Shown: positions 28,802 through 36,983 of the stretch, in pieces | Layout of the letters: every line of letters begins with the position of its first letter | Position numbering within the stretch: the stretch's first letter is position 1 | Assembly (NCBI RefSeq): GCF_023646285.1 | Contig: NZ_JAMOKX010000006.1 | Location: 51,007-115,006 of the forward strand | Length of the DNA stretch: 64,000 bases | Reading direction: 5' to 3' | Origin: Helicobacter colisuis | GTDB taxonomy: Bacteria > Campylobacterota > Campylobacteria > Campylobacterales > Helicobacteraceae | The notes under the pieces: model-generated | Database searches by the model: none | What the model was told of the DNA's origin: nothing | What the model saw: only the letters and a program-made list of their open reading frames with translations | Program-made: the position numbers and the translations under genes

Positions 28802-30162
28802 TAGCACACGCTTTTACTAAGTGTTTTGGCAAGTCCGCCAAGAGCGGTTTCTTTGTATTTTGCATTCATATCTTTGCCAGTTTGATACATGGTTGCAATC
28901 ACATTATCTAAGCTAACTACAGGATGGCTTTTGCGTGTCATTGCCATTCGTGCAGCACTAATAGCTTTAATCGCACCAAAGGCATTGCGCTCAATGCAAG
29001 GAATTTGCACAAGCCCAAAAGCAGGATCGCAAGTTAGTCCTAAATGATGTTCCATAGCAATTTCAGCAGCATTACAAGCTTGTTGTATGTTGCCACCTAG
29101 AATTGTAGTCATTGCAGCAGCTGCCATAGAGCTAGCTGAACCAATTTCTGCTTGACAACCCGCTTCAGCACCGCTAATACTTGCATTTTTCTTATAAAGT
29201 GAGCCAATCATCATCGCAGAGAGTAAAAAATCCACAGCCAAGGTATCACTAAAGCCAACGCTATGATTTTTAAGATAGAGCATCACACTGGGGATAACCG
29301 CACAAGCCCCATTTGTTGGAGCAGTTACTACTCTGCCTCCCCCTGCATTTTCTTCAGCAATAGCAATGGCATAAAGGCTAATGTAGTCTAAAATCCCAAA
29401 AGGATCTGTGGTGGGACAAATTCGCTCATAAAGCCCCTTTGCGCGTCTGTGTAAATGTAAAGGACCTGGTAAAATCAAGCTTTTTGGGTGGCAACCTTGA
29501 TAAAATGATTCTTGCATTACTTCCCATATTTCCATGCAATATTCTCTAATTTCTTCTTTGGTGTGGAATTGTTTTTCATAAAGTATAGAAATTTCAGCAA
29601 GATTTTTTCTGCGCTTATTGGCTTCTTGAATGAGTTCTTTGGCATTATTGATTTGAAGTTTTAGTTGCGTTGTTTTAGTTGTGTTGCGATTTTGCATTTG
29701 TTCTTGGGTTTTAATGAAGCCTCCGCCTATGGAATAATATCTTTCTTTAAAGAGAATCTTTCCTTTTTCATCAAGGGCAGAAAACTCCATTGCATTTTCA
29801 TGCAAAGGTAGAAACTCATTGCAAAAGTGAATATTTTTTTCATAGATAAAAGAAATTTTTCTCTCTCCGCCTAATTTGAGTGTTTTGTTTTCCATAACTT
29901 CTTTGAGAATCTCTTCTTGCAAAGAAGGATTTATGGTTTTTGGATTAAGTCCGCTTAACCCCCAAATCAGAGCTTTATCGCTTAAATGCCCCCTGCCTGT
30001 TAAGCTTAGAGAGCCAAAAAGTGTGGCATTAACTTGAGTAGTTTCTTGAAAAAGTTTTTTTTCCTTTAGGGTTTTGCAAAAAGTATTGGCAGCTAAGATA
30101 GGTCCAAGTGTGTGTGAAGATGAAGGACCTATGCCGATTTTAAAAATACTTAAATTACTCAT
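28801..30162 (-). CDS. sdaA: L-serine ammonia-lyase (iron-sulfur)
   Basis: Fe-S-dependent deamination of L-serine to pyruvate and ammonia, a main carbon entry in Campylobacterota. The 453-residue single-chain form has the N-terminal beta domain (SIFKIGIGPSSSHTLGPILAA at 5-25) and the C-terminal alpha domain. The alpha domain has GGRVVTAPTNGACAVIP near 276, GAEAGCQAEIGSASSMAAAA near 333 and GLTCDPAFGLVQIPCIERN near 375, whose cysteines ligate the [4Fe-4S] cluster. Five bases separate it from the upstream transporter gene, forming a serine uptake and use unit; bioD follows with overlap. Confidence 0.96.
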   Translation of the reverse strand: MSNLSIFKIGIGPSSSHTLGPILAANTFCKTLKEKKLFQETTQVNATLFGSLSLTGRGHLSDKALIWGLSGLNPKTINPSLQEEILKEVMENKTLKLGGERKISFIYEKNIHFCNEFLPLHENAMEFSALDEKGKILFKERYYSIGGGFIKTQEQMQNRNTTKTTQLKLQINNAKELIQEANKRRKNLAEISILYEKQFHTKEEIREYCMEIWEVMQESFYQGCHPKSLILPGPLHLHRRAKGLYERICPTTDPFGILDYISLYAIAIAEENAGGGRVVTAPTNGACAVIPSVMLYLKNHSVGFSDTLAVDFLLSAMMIGSLYKKNASISGAEAGCQAEIGSASSMAAAAMTTILGGNIQQACNAAEIAMEHHLGLTCDPAFGLVQIPCIERNAFGAIKAISAARMAMTRKSHPVVSLDNVIATMYQTGKDMNAKYKETALGGLAKTLSKSVC

Positions 30163-30167
30163 TTATT

Positions 30168-31427
30168 TTAAAAAAGGGTATAAACAACACTAGAGATTGT
30201 CAAAATACCTGTAATAGTTACAAAAAGATCCAAGGCAGGATTCTTGTATTTTTTGAGTTTGCTTACACCCCAAATAGCAATCATTGGCATCATAAATAAA
30301 ATCATCGCAATAATAGGACCGCCTAAGCTCTCAATAAAATTTAGAATACTAGGATTAAGATAAGCAACAGCGATGATAGTAACATACATAAAGAGTGTGC
30401 TAAAGATTTTGATTGCTTTAAGGTTTGGATTCTCATTGCCAGATATTTTGATGGCTTTGCGTAAAATACCATTTAAGCCTTCATAAGCACCAAAATAATG
30501 ACCAAAAAATGAAGTTACAATGGCTAAAAAAGCTACAACTGGCGCACCATAAGCAATAAAAGGCACATCAAGTTTATTGGCAAAATAGGAAAGAATGGGA
30601 ATGTTAGCATCTCTTGCGGCTTGAAAATCAGTCGCATCTAAACACAAAATACAGGAAAAAACAAAAAACATTACAAAAATCAAGAGCATTGCAGAAGTTC
30701 TAAAAAGAATTTGATTGGCTTTTTGTTCGGAATTTTCTCCATATTCTCTACGCACACTTAGGGTGAAAGTGGAGATAGCTGGGGAATGATTAAAAGAGAA
30801 AACAAGCACAGGAAGTGTTAGCCAAACAACCTCAATAAAATCTTTTAGGCTTGGAGTAGTTTGAATAATCTCTAATTTCCAATGCGGAATTAAATAAAAA
30901 GAAAAGGCAAAAAGCACGAGACAAAGCGGATAAACTAAGAAATTACAAGCTTTGGTTATGGTCTTTTCTTTAAGTAGCATAATTACCATCATAGCACTTG
31001 CTAAAATAATAGCCAGAATCAACCTTACAGAGGGGTAAAGTTGCATAGTTTGAGAATCATAAAGATTTGTGAGTTGTAATTGATTGACAAAGAAACTAGC
31101 AAAAGTATTGGTAATCCCAACACCATAAGCAAGACAAATAGGGTAAATGGCAAAGAAATACAAAATTGTAATCAAAAAGCTTGTATTTCTTCCCCAATAT
31201 TCTTCAGCAGCGTGAGTAATGTCGTGATCAACGCTACTTGTTTCATTGACAAAGCGACTTAAAGCGCGGTGTGAAAGCCATACCATAGGAAAAATAAGCA
31301 ATGTCATTACTACAACAGGCCAAAACCCACCCATTCCTGCGCGTATAGGCAAAAATAAGATTCCTGCTCCAACAGCTGTCCCAAAAAGAGAGAGCATCCA
31401 CCTTGTATCAAATTCTGTCCATTTCAC
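30168..31427 (-). CDS. sdaC: Serine transporter of the HAAAP family (SdaC-like)
   Basis: Inner-membrane proton-coupled serine permease. The 419 residues form about eleven membrane helices, starting with the family sequence MLSLFGTAVGAGILFLPI near residues 11-28, then HRALSRFVNET, FFAIYPICLAYGVGITNTF, VLVFSFNHSPAISTF near 215 and FLAIVTSFFGHYFGAYEGLNG near 305. It lies directly before sdaA on the same strand, which supports serine over threonine or tyrosine as the substrate. AAGGAA precedes the ATG. Confidence 0.92.
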   Translation of the reverse strand: MKWTEFDTRWMLSLFGTAVGAGILFLPIRAGMGGFWPVVVMTLLIFPMVWLSHRALSRFVNETSSVDHDITHAAEEYWGRNTSFLITILYFFAIYPICLAYGVGITNTFASFFVNQLQLTNLYDSQTMQLYPSVRLILAIILASAMMVIMLLKEKTITKACNFLVYPLCLVLFAFSFYLIPHWKLEIIQTTPSLKDFIEVVWLTLPVLVFSFNHSPAISTFTLSVRREYGENSEQKANQILFRTSAMLLIFVMFFVFSCILCLDATDFQAARDANIPILSYFANKLDVPFIAYGAPVVAFLAIVTSFFGHYFGAYEGLNGILRKAIKISGNENPNLKAIKIFSTLFMYVTIIAVAYLNPSILNFIESLGGPIIAMILFMMPMIAIWGVSKLKKYKNPALDLFVTITGILTISSVVYTLF

Positions 31428-31476
31428 AAGGAATTCCTTAAGATTTTAATTTAATTTTTCAATCAAGCCAACTTTA

Positions 31477-31857
31477 TTAAAAAGTATCTAAATATAAAAT
31501 AAAATCTTTCCGTAATGAGCAAGGCTGTATAGAAAAGAGACACTGACCAAAAACATCTACAAAATAAATAGAGTTTTTTTCTAGCTTAGAGTCAAACTTT
31601 TTGATAATAGCTTGATAATGAAATTTTTCATGAATCGTCATTGAAAATTCTGTGAAATCTGAAATTATAAGGCTTTTATCTTGAATCTTGCTTTTAATAA
31701 TTTCTTTAAAAGAAATGAAGTGTAGTGCTAGATGCTTTGTTTGTGTGTGTTGGGTTTGTAGGTCTTCTTGTAAGGTTTCTTGCTTGAGTGAAAGCCACAG
31801 AATCATCGCACCTAAAATAATAAAAATAATAAGTGGAAGCAATACAAAAGCTTTCAT
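31477..31857 (-). CDS. Membrane-anchored minor pseudopilin-like protein
   Basis: A 126-residue protein whose N-terminus (MKAFVLLPLIIFIILGAMIL) is one hydrophobic helix preceded by K-A-F. That resembles the prepilin cleavage region of its two upstream neighbours, but without the glutamate at mature position 5. GspK-type minor pseudopilins also lack that residue, so a pilus-tip role is possible. The rest is a soluble domain with two cysteines (GQCLFSIQPC) that could form a disulfide. It overlaps the preceding pseudopilin-like gene by four bases. No family was recognised beyond this; the assignment rests on context. Confidence 0.55.
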   Translation of the reverse strand: MKAFVLLPLIIFIILGAMILWLSLKQETLQEDLQTQHTQTKHLALHFISFKEIIKSKIQDKSLIISDFTEFSMTIHEKFHYQAIIKKFDSKLEKNSIYFVDVFGQCLFSIQPCSLRKDFILYLDTF

Positions 31858-32660
31858 AATGCCTCTTTTATAATAAAGTCTTCTAAGCAGAGTTTTTGGT
31901 TGTTTGTGTCTTTGGTGCAGAGTTTTAAAAGGATTCCAAAATTATTTGTGGAGATGAAAAAGGAATCAAGATTTTCAAGGATAATATGGGTTTTGTCTTT
32001 GGTTTGTAGGGAAATTTTGTCTCCAAACTCTAAAATATAGGGTGTCTGTAAAAAATAAACTTTGGGCAATAAAGTAAGATTCGCTGTAGCAGATTCTAGG
32101 AATTTTGGGATAGTGGTTTGCAGAAAATTGGCGTTTAGGTTTAGAATTTCTGCGGTGTATTTTTGCGAATAAAAATCCTCTGGGAAAACAAAATTTTCTG
32201 TCACAAAAAGGGCGTGTAGTTTGTTGTGATAAATTTTGCAGTTTTGATTTAAAAGATGGATAAAATCAGCCTTGATAGCTAGGAATTCTAAATTTAAAGT
32301 AGAATGAATTTGCAAGGTTTTGGGGTTAAAGATTCCGTGCAAACAAGGCAAACTATAATCCCCAATCAAAAATGATTCTTGTATTTTGGGGTAGAAAATT
32401 AAGCTTTTATTTTTGAGATTAAGGGGATTTTGAGTTATTGATTCGTTGGGGATTATTTTGAGGCTTGGTTGGATTGAATCTTGTAGGATTTTTTTGATTT
32501 GCAAAAGAGCATTAAGGCTTTGGAGTTTGGTTTCTAATTTATATTGGGAGAGGGTGTGGAGTTCATAGATTTTTAGGACAGAAGGAGCGCTTAGCATCGC
32601 GATGATTCCTAAGATTCCAAGAGCGATAGTGATTTCAATTAAACTAAAGGCTTTTTTCAT
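31854..32660 (-). CDS. Type II secretion/competence pseudopilin-like protein
   Basis: A 268-residue protein with a class III signal: KKA then FSLIEITIALGILGIIAMLS, i.e. short basic leader, Phe+1, Glu+5 and a hydrophobic helix, followed by a globular domain of about 230 residues. Alanine replaces the usual glycine before the cleavage site. It is larger than major pseudopilins, fitting a minor (GspJ-like) subunit. It overlaps both neighbours by four bases in an operon running away from the secretin genes. Processing needs a prepilin peptidase, which is not in this window. Confidence 0.75.
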   Translation of the reverse strand: MKKAFSLIEITIALGILGIIAMLSAPSVLKIYELHTLSQYKLETKLQSLNALLQIKKILQDSIQPSLKIIPNESITQNPLNLKNKSLIFYPKIQESFLIGDYSLPCLHGIFNPKTLQIHSTLNLEFLAIKADFIHLLNQNCKIYHNKLHALFVTENFVFPEDFYSQKYTAEILNLNANFLQTTIPKFLESATANLTLLPKVYFLQTPYILEFGDKISLQTKDKTHIILENLDSFFISTNNFGILLKLCTKDTNNQKLCLEDFIIKEAL

Positions 32661-32884
32661 TTTGTGGCATTAACTTCATAAAAATAAAGCGATTCGGGGA
32701 TATTGGATTGAAAAAGACACAAAATACTATCATTGTTACAAAAAGTTACTTTTTGAAGTTCTAGAGTCTGCTTTTGGATTTGGATATTTTTTAATGAAGT
32801 GCTCTGGAGTAAGGCGATTATAAGAACGCTTATAACAGAAATAAAAAGAATAATCTCTAATAAGCTAAAGGCTTTTTTTGACAT
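32657..32884 (-). CDS. Short pseudopilin-like protein
   Basis: A 75-residue protein with the prepilin-type start KKA, FSLLEIILFISVISVLIIAL: basic leader, Phe+1, Glu+5, long hydrophobic helix. Only about 45 residues follow, with one cysteine pair (CNNDSILC). That is very short for a pseudopilin, so it may be a reduced minor subunit (GspI-like). It is the first gene of the leftward trio, with AGGGA as ribosome-binding site, and faces the rightward transport operon across 97 bases. Confidence 0.75.
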   Translation of the reverse strand: MSKKAFSLLEIILFISVISVLIIALLQSTSLKNIQIQKQTLELQKVTFCNNDSILCLFQSNIPESLYFYEVNATK

Positions 32885-32981
32885 CTGTGTCCCTGAAAAA
32901 TAAAAAGTTAAAAAATTTTTTAATTGTCTTTAAGTATTATTGATAAAATAAATAAAAAAATCAATAAAAAGCGAAAAAGCA
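32885..32981. promoter_or_regulatory. Divergent promoter region of the secretion/uptake locus
   Basis: The 97-base gap feeds both halves of the locus. It contains a perfect 16-base AT palindrome at 32908-32923 and, for the rightward operon, an extended -10-like TGA-TAAAAT at 32941-32949, about 33 bases before the first ATG. No clear box was identified for the leftward pseudopilin genes. The shared control region suggests the two halves are expressed together. Confidence 0.4.
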
Positions 32982-34046
32982 ATGCGGTTTTTTTCAAATC
33001 AGGCAATGGTTTTTTATCCCCTTTTTCTTAAGGAATATGACAAAGAAAATATTCACGACTTTTTAGAAGACAAGATTTGCAAAATCTTAAATCTAAGAAG
33101 AGATTGTGAATATTTTTTACACTATTTTTATGATAAAGACTGCTTTTATTGTTTGCTTATTAATAAGGAAATTTTATTACAAGGAATCAAAGATTTTAGA
33201 GAGTTTTTAACTCATCCTGCTTTTTTGGCTTATAGATTAGTTAATCAAGAGCAACAATTTATTTTAATGCTCCATTTTTGCGAGAAATTAGAAATCACTC
33301 TAGTGGGATATTTTAAGGGGCAAATTACTTTTTTACAAAGCTTTAATGAATTGCAAGATTCTTTGGAAAAATCTCAAGAAATTTTTCATAATTATCCAAA
33401 TGCAAATTTTTATTTTTGGGACACGCAGGGGCAAACTCAAGAAGAATCTTTGGGGAATTTGATAAAGTGGGAGGTTTTAAATCCAAAACTTGAAGATTTA
33501 ACTTTAGAAGAATCGTGGAATTTTAACCCCTTAGAAAAACCCATTCCATTTTGGAAGCAAAAGATGGGAATAACTTTGCTTAGTGGTGCTACTGGAGTGA
33601 TTTGTGGGCTCTTATATCCTTTGTTTTTAAGTCTTTTGATATTTCTTGAAAATAAGAATCATGAGAATTTAAAAGCACAAATTGAAAATCAAAATAAAGC
33701 ACTACAAACCCAAATGCAAAATTACACAATGTTGCAAAAAGAGAGTGTGGCTTTGCAAGAAAAATATGAAACCTTAAAGCAATCTTTTAAAGATAATGAG
33801 CAGTTTTTGCAAAAATTTTTACACACTAATCCTAGAATCACACAATTTTTTGACAAAATTAATCCGCTCTTAGAGTTACAAAAAATCAAAATCGCTTATT
33901 TTAATTCCAAGCAAGATGTTTTTGAAATTTTATTTGTAGGTGCTAATGTTATAGAGTTTTTGGAGTTATTAGAACAGAATCATCTTGCACATTTGGAGAG
34001 TTTAGAGGAAATTGAGGGATTTTATTTTGTAAGGATTAAGGTGTGA
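32982..34046 (+). CDS. PilM/PilN- or GspL-like assembly protein
   Basis: A 354-residue protein with a roughly 190-residue soluble N-terminal part and one membrane helix at about 196-222 (GITLLSGATGVICGLLYPLF). A coiled coil follows (about 225-275, rich in Gln/Lys/Glu), then a small C-terminal domain ending YFVRIKV. That is the layout of GspL, or of fused PilM and PilN, which link the cytoplasmic ATPase to the periplasmic ring. No sequence motif proves it; the assignment relies on topology and on being first in an operon with GspM-, GspC-, secretin-, GspE- and GspF-like genes. In Campylobacter the comparable Cts protein is poorly characterised. Confidence 0.6.
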   Translation: MRFFSNQAMVFYPLFLKEYDKENIHDFLEDKICKILNLRRDCEYFLHYFYDKDCFYCLLINKEILLQGIKDFREFLTHPAFLAYRLVNQEQQFILMLHFCEKLEITLVGYFKGQITFLQSFNELQDSLEKSQEIFHNYPNANFYFWDTQGQTQEESLGNLIKWEVLNPKLEDLTLEESWNFNPLEKPIPFWKQKMGITLLSGATGVICGLLYPLFLSLLIFLENKNHENLKAQIENQNKALQTQMQNYTMLQKESVALQEKYETLKQSFKDNEQFLQKFLHTNPRITQFFDKINPLLELQKIKIAYFNSKQDVFEILFVGANVIEFLELLEQNHLAHLESLEEIEGFYFVRIKV

Positions 34047-34582
34047 GAGCAATTCTCCAAAAGATAGAGGAATTTTTGTCAAAAAGAACTTTACGCGAGA
34101 GAATCTTGGTGGCAATTTTTTTGTTTATAAGCTGCTTTGGCGCGGTGTTTGCGATGAGTTTTGCAAAGATTCAAGAATCCTTTAATCAAGCAAAAGCTAA
34201 AACTTTTGCAATGGAGGAAGAATTAGCAAAATTACAAGAAAAGCAGGGGATTCCTATTTTGGATAATGTGAGGCTAAAACAAGAGATTAAAGAGCTAGAG
34301 TCATTGATTAAAGAGCAGAATCAAAAAAAAGAAAGACTGCAAGGAAAATTTCAAAACTTCTTTGTTTTAAAGAAATTAGGAAGCGAGTTAGAATCTTTTT
34401 TTATTGCAAGAGAAGTGGATAAATTTTTAGTTAGCGGAAGTGGAGACTTTGAGAGCATTTTTTTATTTTTAAGAGAGGCTGAAGCATTACAGACTTTTTT
34501 AACAGAGAGTTTTTTGGTTTATCCTAATCAACAGAGATTGGATTTTTTTATGACATTAAAAGCCCTTCAAGATGAAAAATGA
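34043..34582 (+). CDS. PilO/GspM-like assembly protein
   Basis: A 179-residue protein with a short basic N-terminus, one membrane helix (about 21-40: ILVAIFLFISCFGAVFAMSF), a coiled coil (about 45-105) and a small C-terminal alpha/beta domain of roughly 70 residues. This is the standard topology of PilO and GspM, the partners of PilN/GspL in the inner-membrane platform. GTG start overlapping the previous stop (GTGA) and a four-base overlap with the next gene show translational coupling. Sequence similarity alone would not identify it. Confidence 0.6.
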   Translation: MRAILQKIEEFLSKRTLRERILVAIFLFISCFGAVFAMSFAKIQESFNQAKAKTFAMEEELAKLQEKQGIPILDNVRLKQEIKELESLIKEQNQKKERLQGKFQNFFVLKKLGSELESFFIAREVDKFLVSGSGDFESIFLFLREAEALQTFLTESFLVYPNQQRLDFFMTLKALQDEK

Positions 34583-34839
34583 TGAAGCAAGTTTTAGTGG
34601 TATTTTGTTTGGGTATGTTTGCTTGGTGTTATGATCCATTTTTTTATGAAGAATTGGATTTAAGGATTTTTGGAATTATGCCTAGCAAGGTTAATTTAAA
34701 TGGCAAATGGCTGGGGCTTGGAGAGGAATTTGAAGGGTTTGTGGTGAGTGAAATTGGCAAGAAATGTGTGGTGTTAAAAAGCAAAATAAGAGAGGATTTG
34801 AGAGAAGTTTGTCTAGCCAAAGAGAGGAAGTTTTTGTGA
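34579..34839 (+). CDS. Short PilP/GspC-like periplasmic protein
   Basis: An 86-residue exported protein: signal peptide about 1-17, then DPFFYEELDLRIFGIMPSKV, NLNGKWLGLGEEF and a FVVSEIGKKCVVLK strand. The pattern 'D-P-F ... L-x-G-I ... G-x-x-L-x-x-G-E' matches the small beta-barrel (HR-type) domain of PilP/GspC that contacts the secretin. It would be a minimal version without a separate membrane anchor beyond the signal. It overlaps both neighbours by four bases and directly precedes the secretin gene. Confidence 0.55.
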   Translation: MMKQVLVVFCLGMFAWCYDPFFYEELDLRIFGIMPSKVNLNGKWLGLGEEFEGFVVSEIGKKCVVLKSKIREDLREVCLAKERKFL

Positions 34840-36323
34840 ATTTGTTGAAGCTTATTTTTTGTTTTTGGGGGATGAGTTTTGGGTTTTTGCAGGCTTGTGA
34901 GAATCGAGTGTTTGATTTGGAATTGCAAGATTTCGGAGTTAAGATTTATGAAGTTTTAGGAGAGTTTGCAAATGAATGTTCTTTTAGTGTGGTATTAGAT
35001 GATGAAGCAGCAAAGAGCCATTTAGATAGAGAATTAACAATGGTTAATTTTAAGGGTAAAGATTTGAATTTTGTATTTGATTTGCTTTTTGATCAGGCAG
35101 ATTTGCATTATATTTATAAGAATGATGTTTTGCTACTTAAAAGCATAGAGACTAAAATTTATAAAATCAATTATGTTAGCACTAATCGAGTAGGCATTAG
35201 CAACACTTCAGTATCTATTAATCACGAGGATAGTTCTAGGTATTCTAGCTATGGCAGTGCTACTGATGATTCACAAGCGACAAGTAAATCAGGGATTAAT
35301 ATTACTAGCGAAGATGGATTTAACTTTTGGGAAACTATTGAGGGAGAGATATTAGGGATTTTGGGACAAAAAGAAAATGATTCTAGGGTTGTGCTTAATA
35401 AGGGAGCAGGGCTTATTAGTGTGCGAGGAAGCAAAAAGGAATTAGAAAGAGTGGGGGCTTATATTCAGAGTTTGCACCAAAGATTGCAAAAACAAGTCTT
35501 AATTGATGTGCATATTTTGAGTATCACTCACAATAACACTAATACCACAGGCATTAATTGGGATGATCTTTATAATCTGCAAAATTTAATAATTCCACCA
35601 TTTGGAGAGGGGGCGAGTTTTGGTGGGAATGGAGAAGTTGGGAATGCGAGTGGGATAAATATTGTGGGACAAAAGGGTGTGAATAATTTGCATTATGGAA
35701 TCAATATTTTTTCACAAGGTTTAAGCCTTACGCGGATTATTGAATTTTTAGAATCTTATGGTAAGGTGGAATCAATTTCTAATCCAAAAGTTTTAACGCT
35801 TAATAATCAACCCGCTATGATTAGCGTAGGAGATATTTTGCGCTATCAAAAAAATACTATTTATCAAAATACGAATGCCCAAACAACGCTTACTAATACA
35901 GACAATGAATATCCAAGTCTTTTTGCTGGGGTTTTATTGGATATTACTCCACTCATTTTTGGGGAGGAAATTATGCTAAAAATCAATCCTTCCATTACCA
36001 AAACTAAAGAGAATCGCACTGAGATTCCTAATACTGCCTTTGAAACCCCACCAAATTTGATGACTAATCAACTCTCATCAATTGTGAGTGTGAAAAACAA
36101 TCAAAAAGTGATTTTGGGCGGATTGATTTCTAAAAATTTTGCCACTAAGGAAAATAAAATACCTATTTTGGGGAGTATTCCATTGATTAAGCCACTTTTT
36201 TCTTATTCTCAAGAGATAGAAAATACAGAGGAAATTATTTTTATCATTGAGCCAAAAATTATCCAAGCACAAGAAAATGTTAGTCTAGAAACACTTGGAT
36301 ATAGGCTTATTAAGGAGGAATAA
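34836..36323 (+). CDS. Secretin of a type II secretion / type IV pilus-like system (CtsD-like)
   Basis: Outer-membrane ring subunit. From the GTG at 34836 it is 495 residues. A signal peptide ends LQAC, so cleavage or possibly lipidation occurs at Cys21. A short STN/N-domain follows (about 28-90), then a serine-rich linker (near 125-150), and then the secretin core. The core has VLIDVHILSITHNNT, SISNPKVLTLNNQPAMISVG, the terminal VILGGLISK near residue 427, IPILGSIPLIKPLF and EEIIFIIEPKII. An upstream ATG would add 24 residues, but the GTG has a good ribosome-binding site (AGAGGAAG) and gives a proper signal. Length fits MshL/CtsD-type secretins. Confidence 0.88.
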   Translation: MNLLKLIFCFWGMSFGFLQACENRVFDLELQDFGVKIYEVLGEFANECSFSVVLDDEAAKSHLDRELTMVNFKGKDLNFVFDLLFDQADLHYIYKNDVLLLKSIETKIYKINYVSTNRVGISNTSVSINHEDSSRYSSYGSATDDSQATSKSGINITSEDGFNFWETIEGEILGILGQKENDSRVVLNKGAGLISVRGSKKELERVGAYIQSLHQRLQKQVLIDVHILSITHNNTNTTGINWDDLYNLQNLIIPPFGEGASFGGNGEVGNASGINIVGQKGVNNLHYGINIFSQGLSLTRIIEFLESYGKVESISNPKVLTLNNQPAMISVGDILRYQKNTIYQNTNAQTTLTNTDNEYPSLFAGVLLDITPLIFGEEIMLKINPSITKTKENRTEIPNTAFETPPNLMTNQLSSIVSVKNNQKVILGGLISKNFATKENKIPILGSIPLIKPLFSYSQEIENTEEIIFIIEPKIIQAQENVSLETLGYRLIKEE

Positions 36324-36983
36324 ATGTTGAAATTTGCCTTGCTTTGTATGGTGGTGGGAGGAGTTTTGATCTTTTTTGCTAAAGATATTAATCCTTATTT
36401 GGAATCAAAATCTATCTCAAAGCCTTGTTTTTATGTCCAAGCTAGTGAGCTAAACCTAAGAGAGAAGCCAACAACAGAGGCAAATATTCAAGGGAAGTTA
36501 GAATACAACACAAAGATTTGTGAATATTCTAAGATGGAAAATGGATTTTTGAGAGTTTCTGGTGGTTGGGTGTTTGCAGAATATTTGTCTTTGAATCCTG
36601 CAGTTCCTAAAAAGCCTATTTTGCCACCACAAAAAGAAACTATAGTAAAAATATCTCAAGAAACATTGCCCCAAGCCAAATTACCACAAGAAAAAAGCAA
36701 AAAAATTATCCTTGCAAGTCGCCCCAAGGATTCAAAAGAGGATTGGTTAGATCAAGCAGAAGCACTTTTAGCTAAAGAAAATTATCAGGCAGCAAAAACT
36801 CTTGCATTAAAAGCAAATCAAGAGAATCCGCAGAATCTAGGAAGTTGGGAAGTTTTTGCAAAGGGATTGTATTTGGAGGGTAAAAAAACAGAAGCCATAG
36901 AAGTTTTAGAGTATGTTTTGCAGACTTATTATGATGAAAAATTAGTTTTATTATTGACACAAATGCAAGGTAATAAGATTTGA
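36324..36983 (+). CDS. Membrane-anchored SH3-TPR protein of the secretion/uptake locus
   Basis: A 219-residue protein with an N-terminal membrane helix (about 1-18) and a bacterial SH3-like domain at about 33-90 (ELNLREKPTTEANIQGKLEY, ending GGWVFAEYLSL). A Pro/Lys/Gln-rich linker (about 92-135) and a C-terminal TPR-like helical region (QAEALLAKENYQAAKTLALK onward) follow. SH3 domains often bind peptidoglycan stems or protein partners, and TPRs act as adaptors. It could connect the secretin to the cell wall or to the ATPase. It starts directly after the secretin stop and overlaps the ATPase gene by four bases. It may match CtsP by position, but I do not claim orthology. Confidence 0.6.
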   Translation: MLKFALLCMVVGGVLIFFAKDINPYLESKSISKPCFYVQASELNLREKPTTEANIQGKLEYNTKICEYSKMENGFLRVSGGWVFAEYLSLNPAVPKKPILPPQKETIVKISQETLPQAKLPQEKSKKIILASRPKDSKEDWLDQAEALLAKENYQAAKTLALKANQENPQNLGSWEVFAKGLYLEGKKTEAIEVLEYVLQTYYDEKLVLLLTQMQGNKI

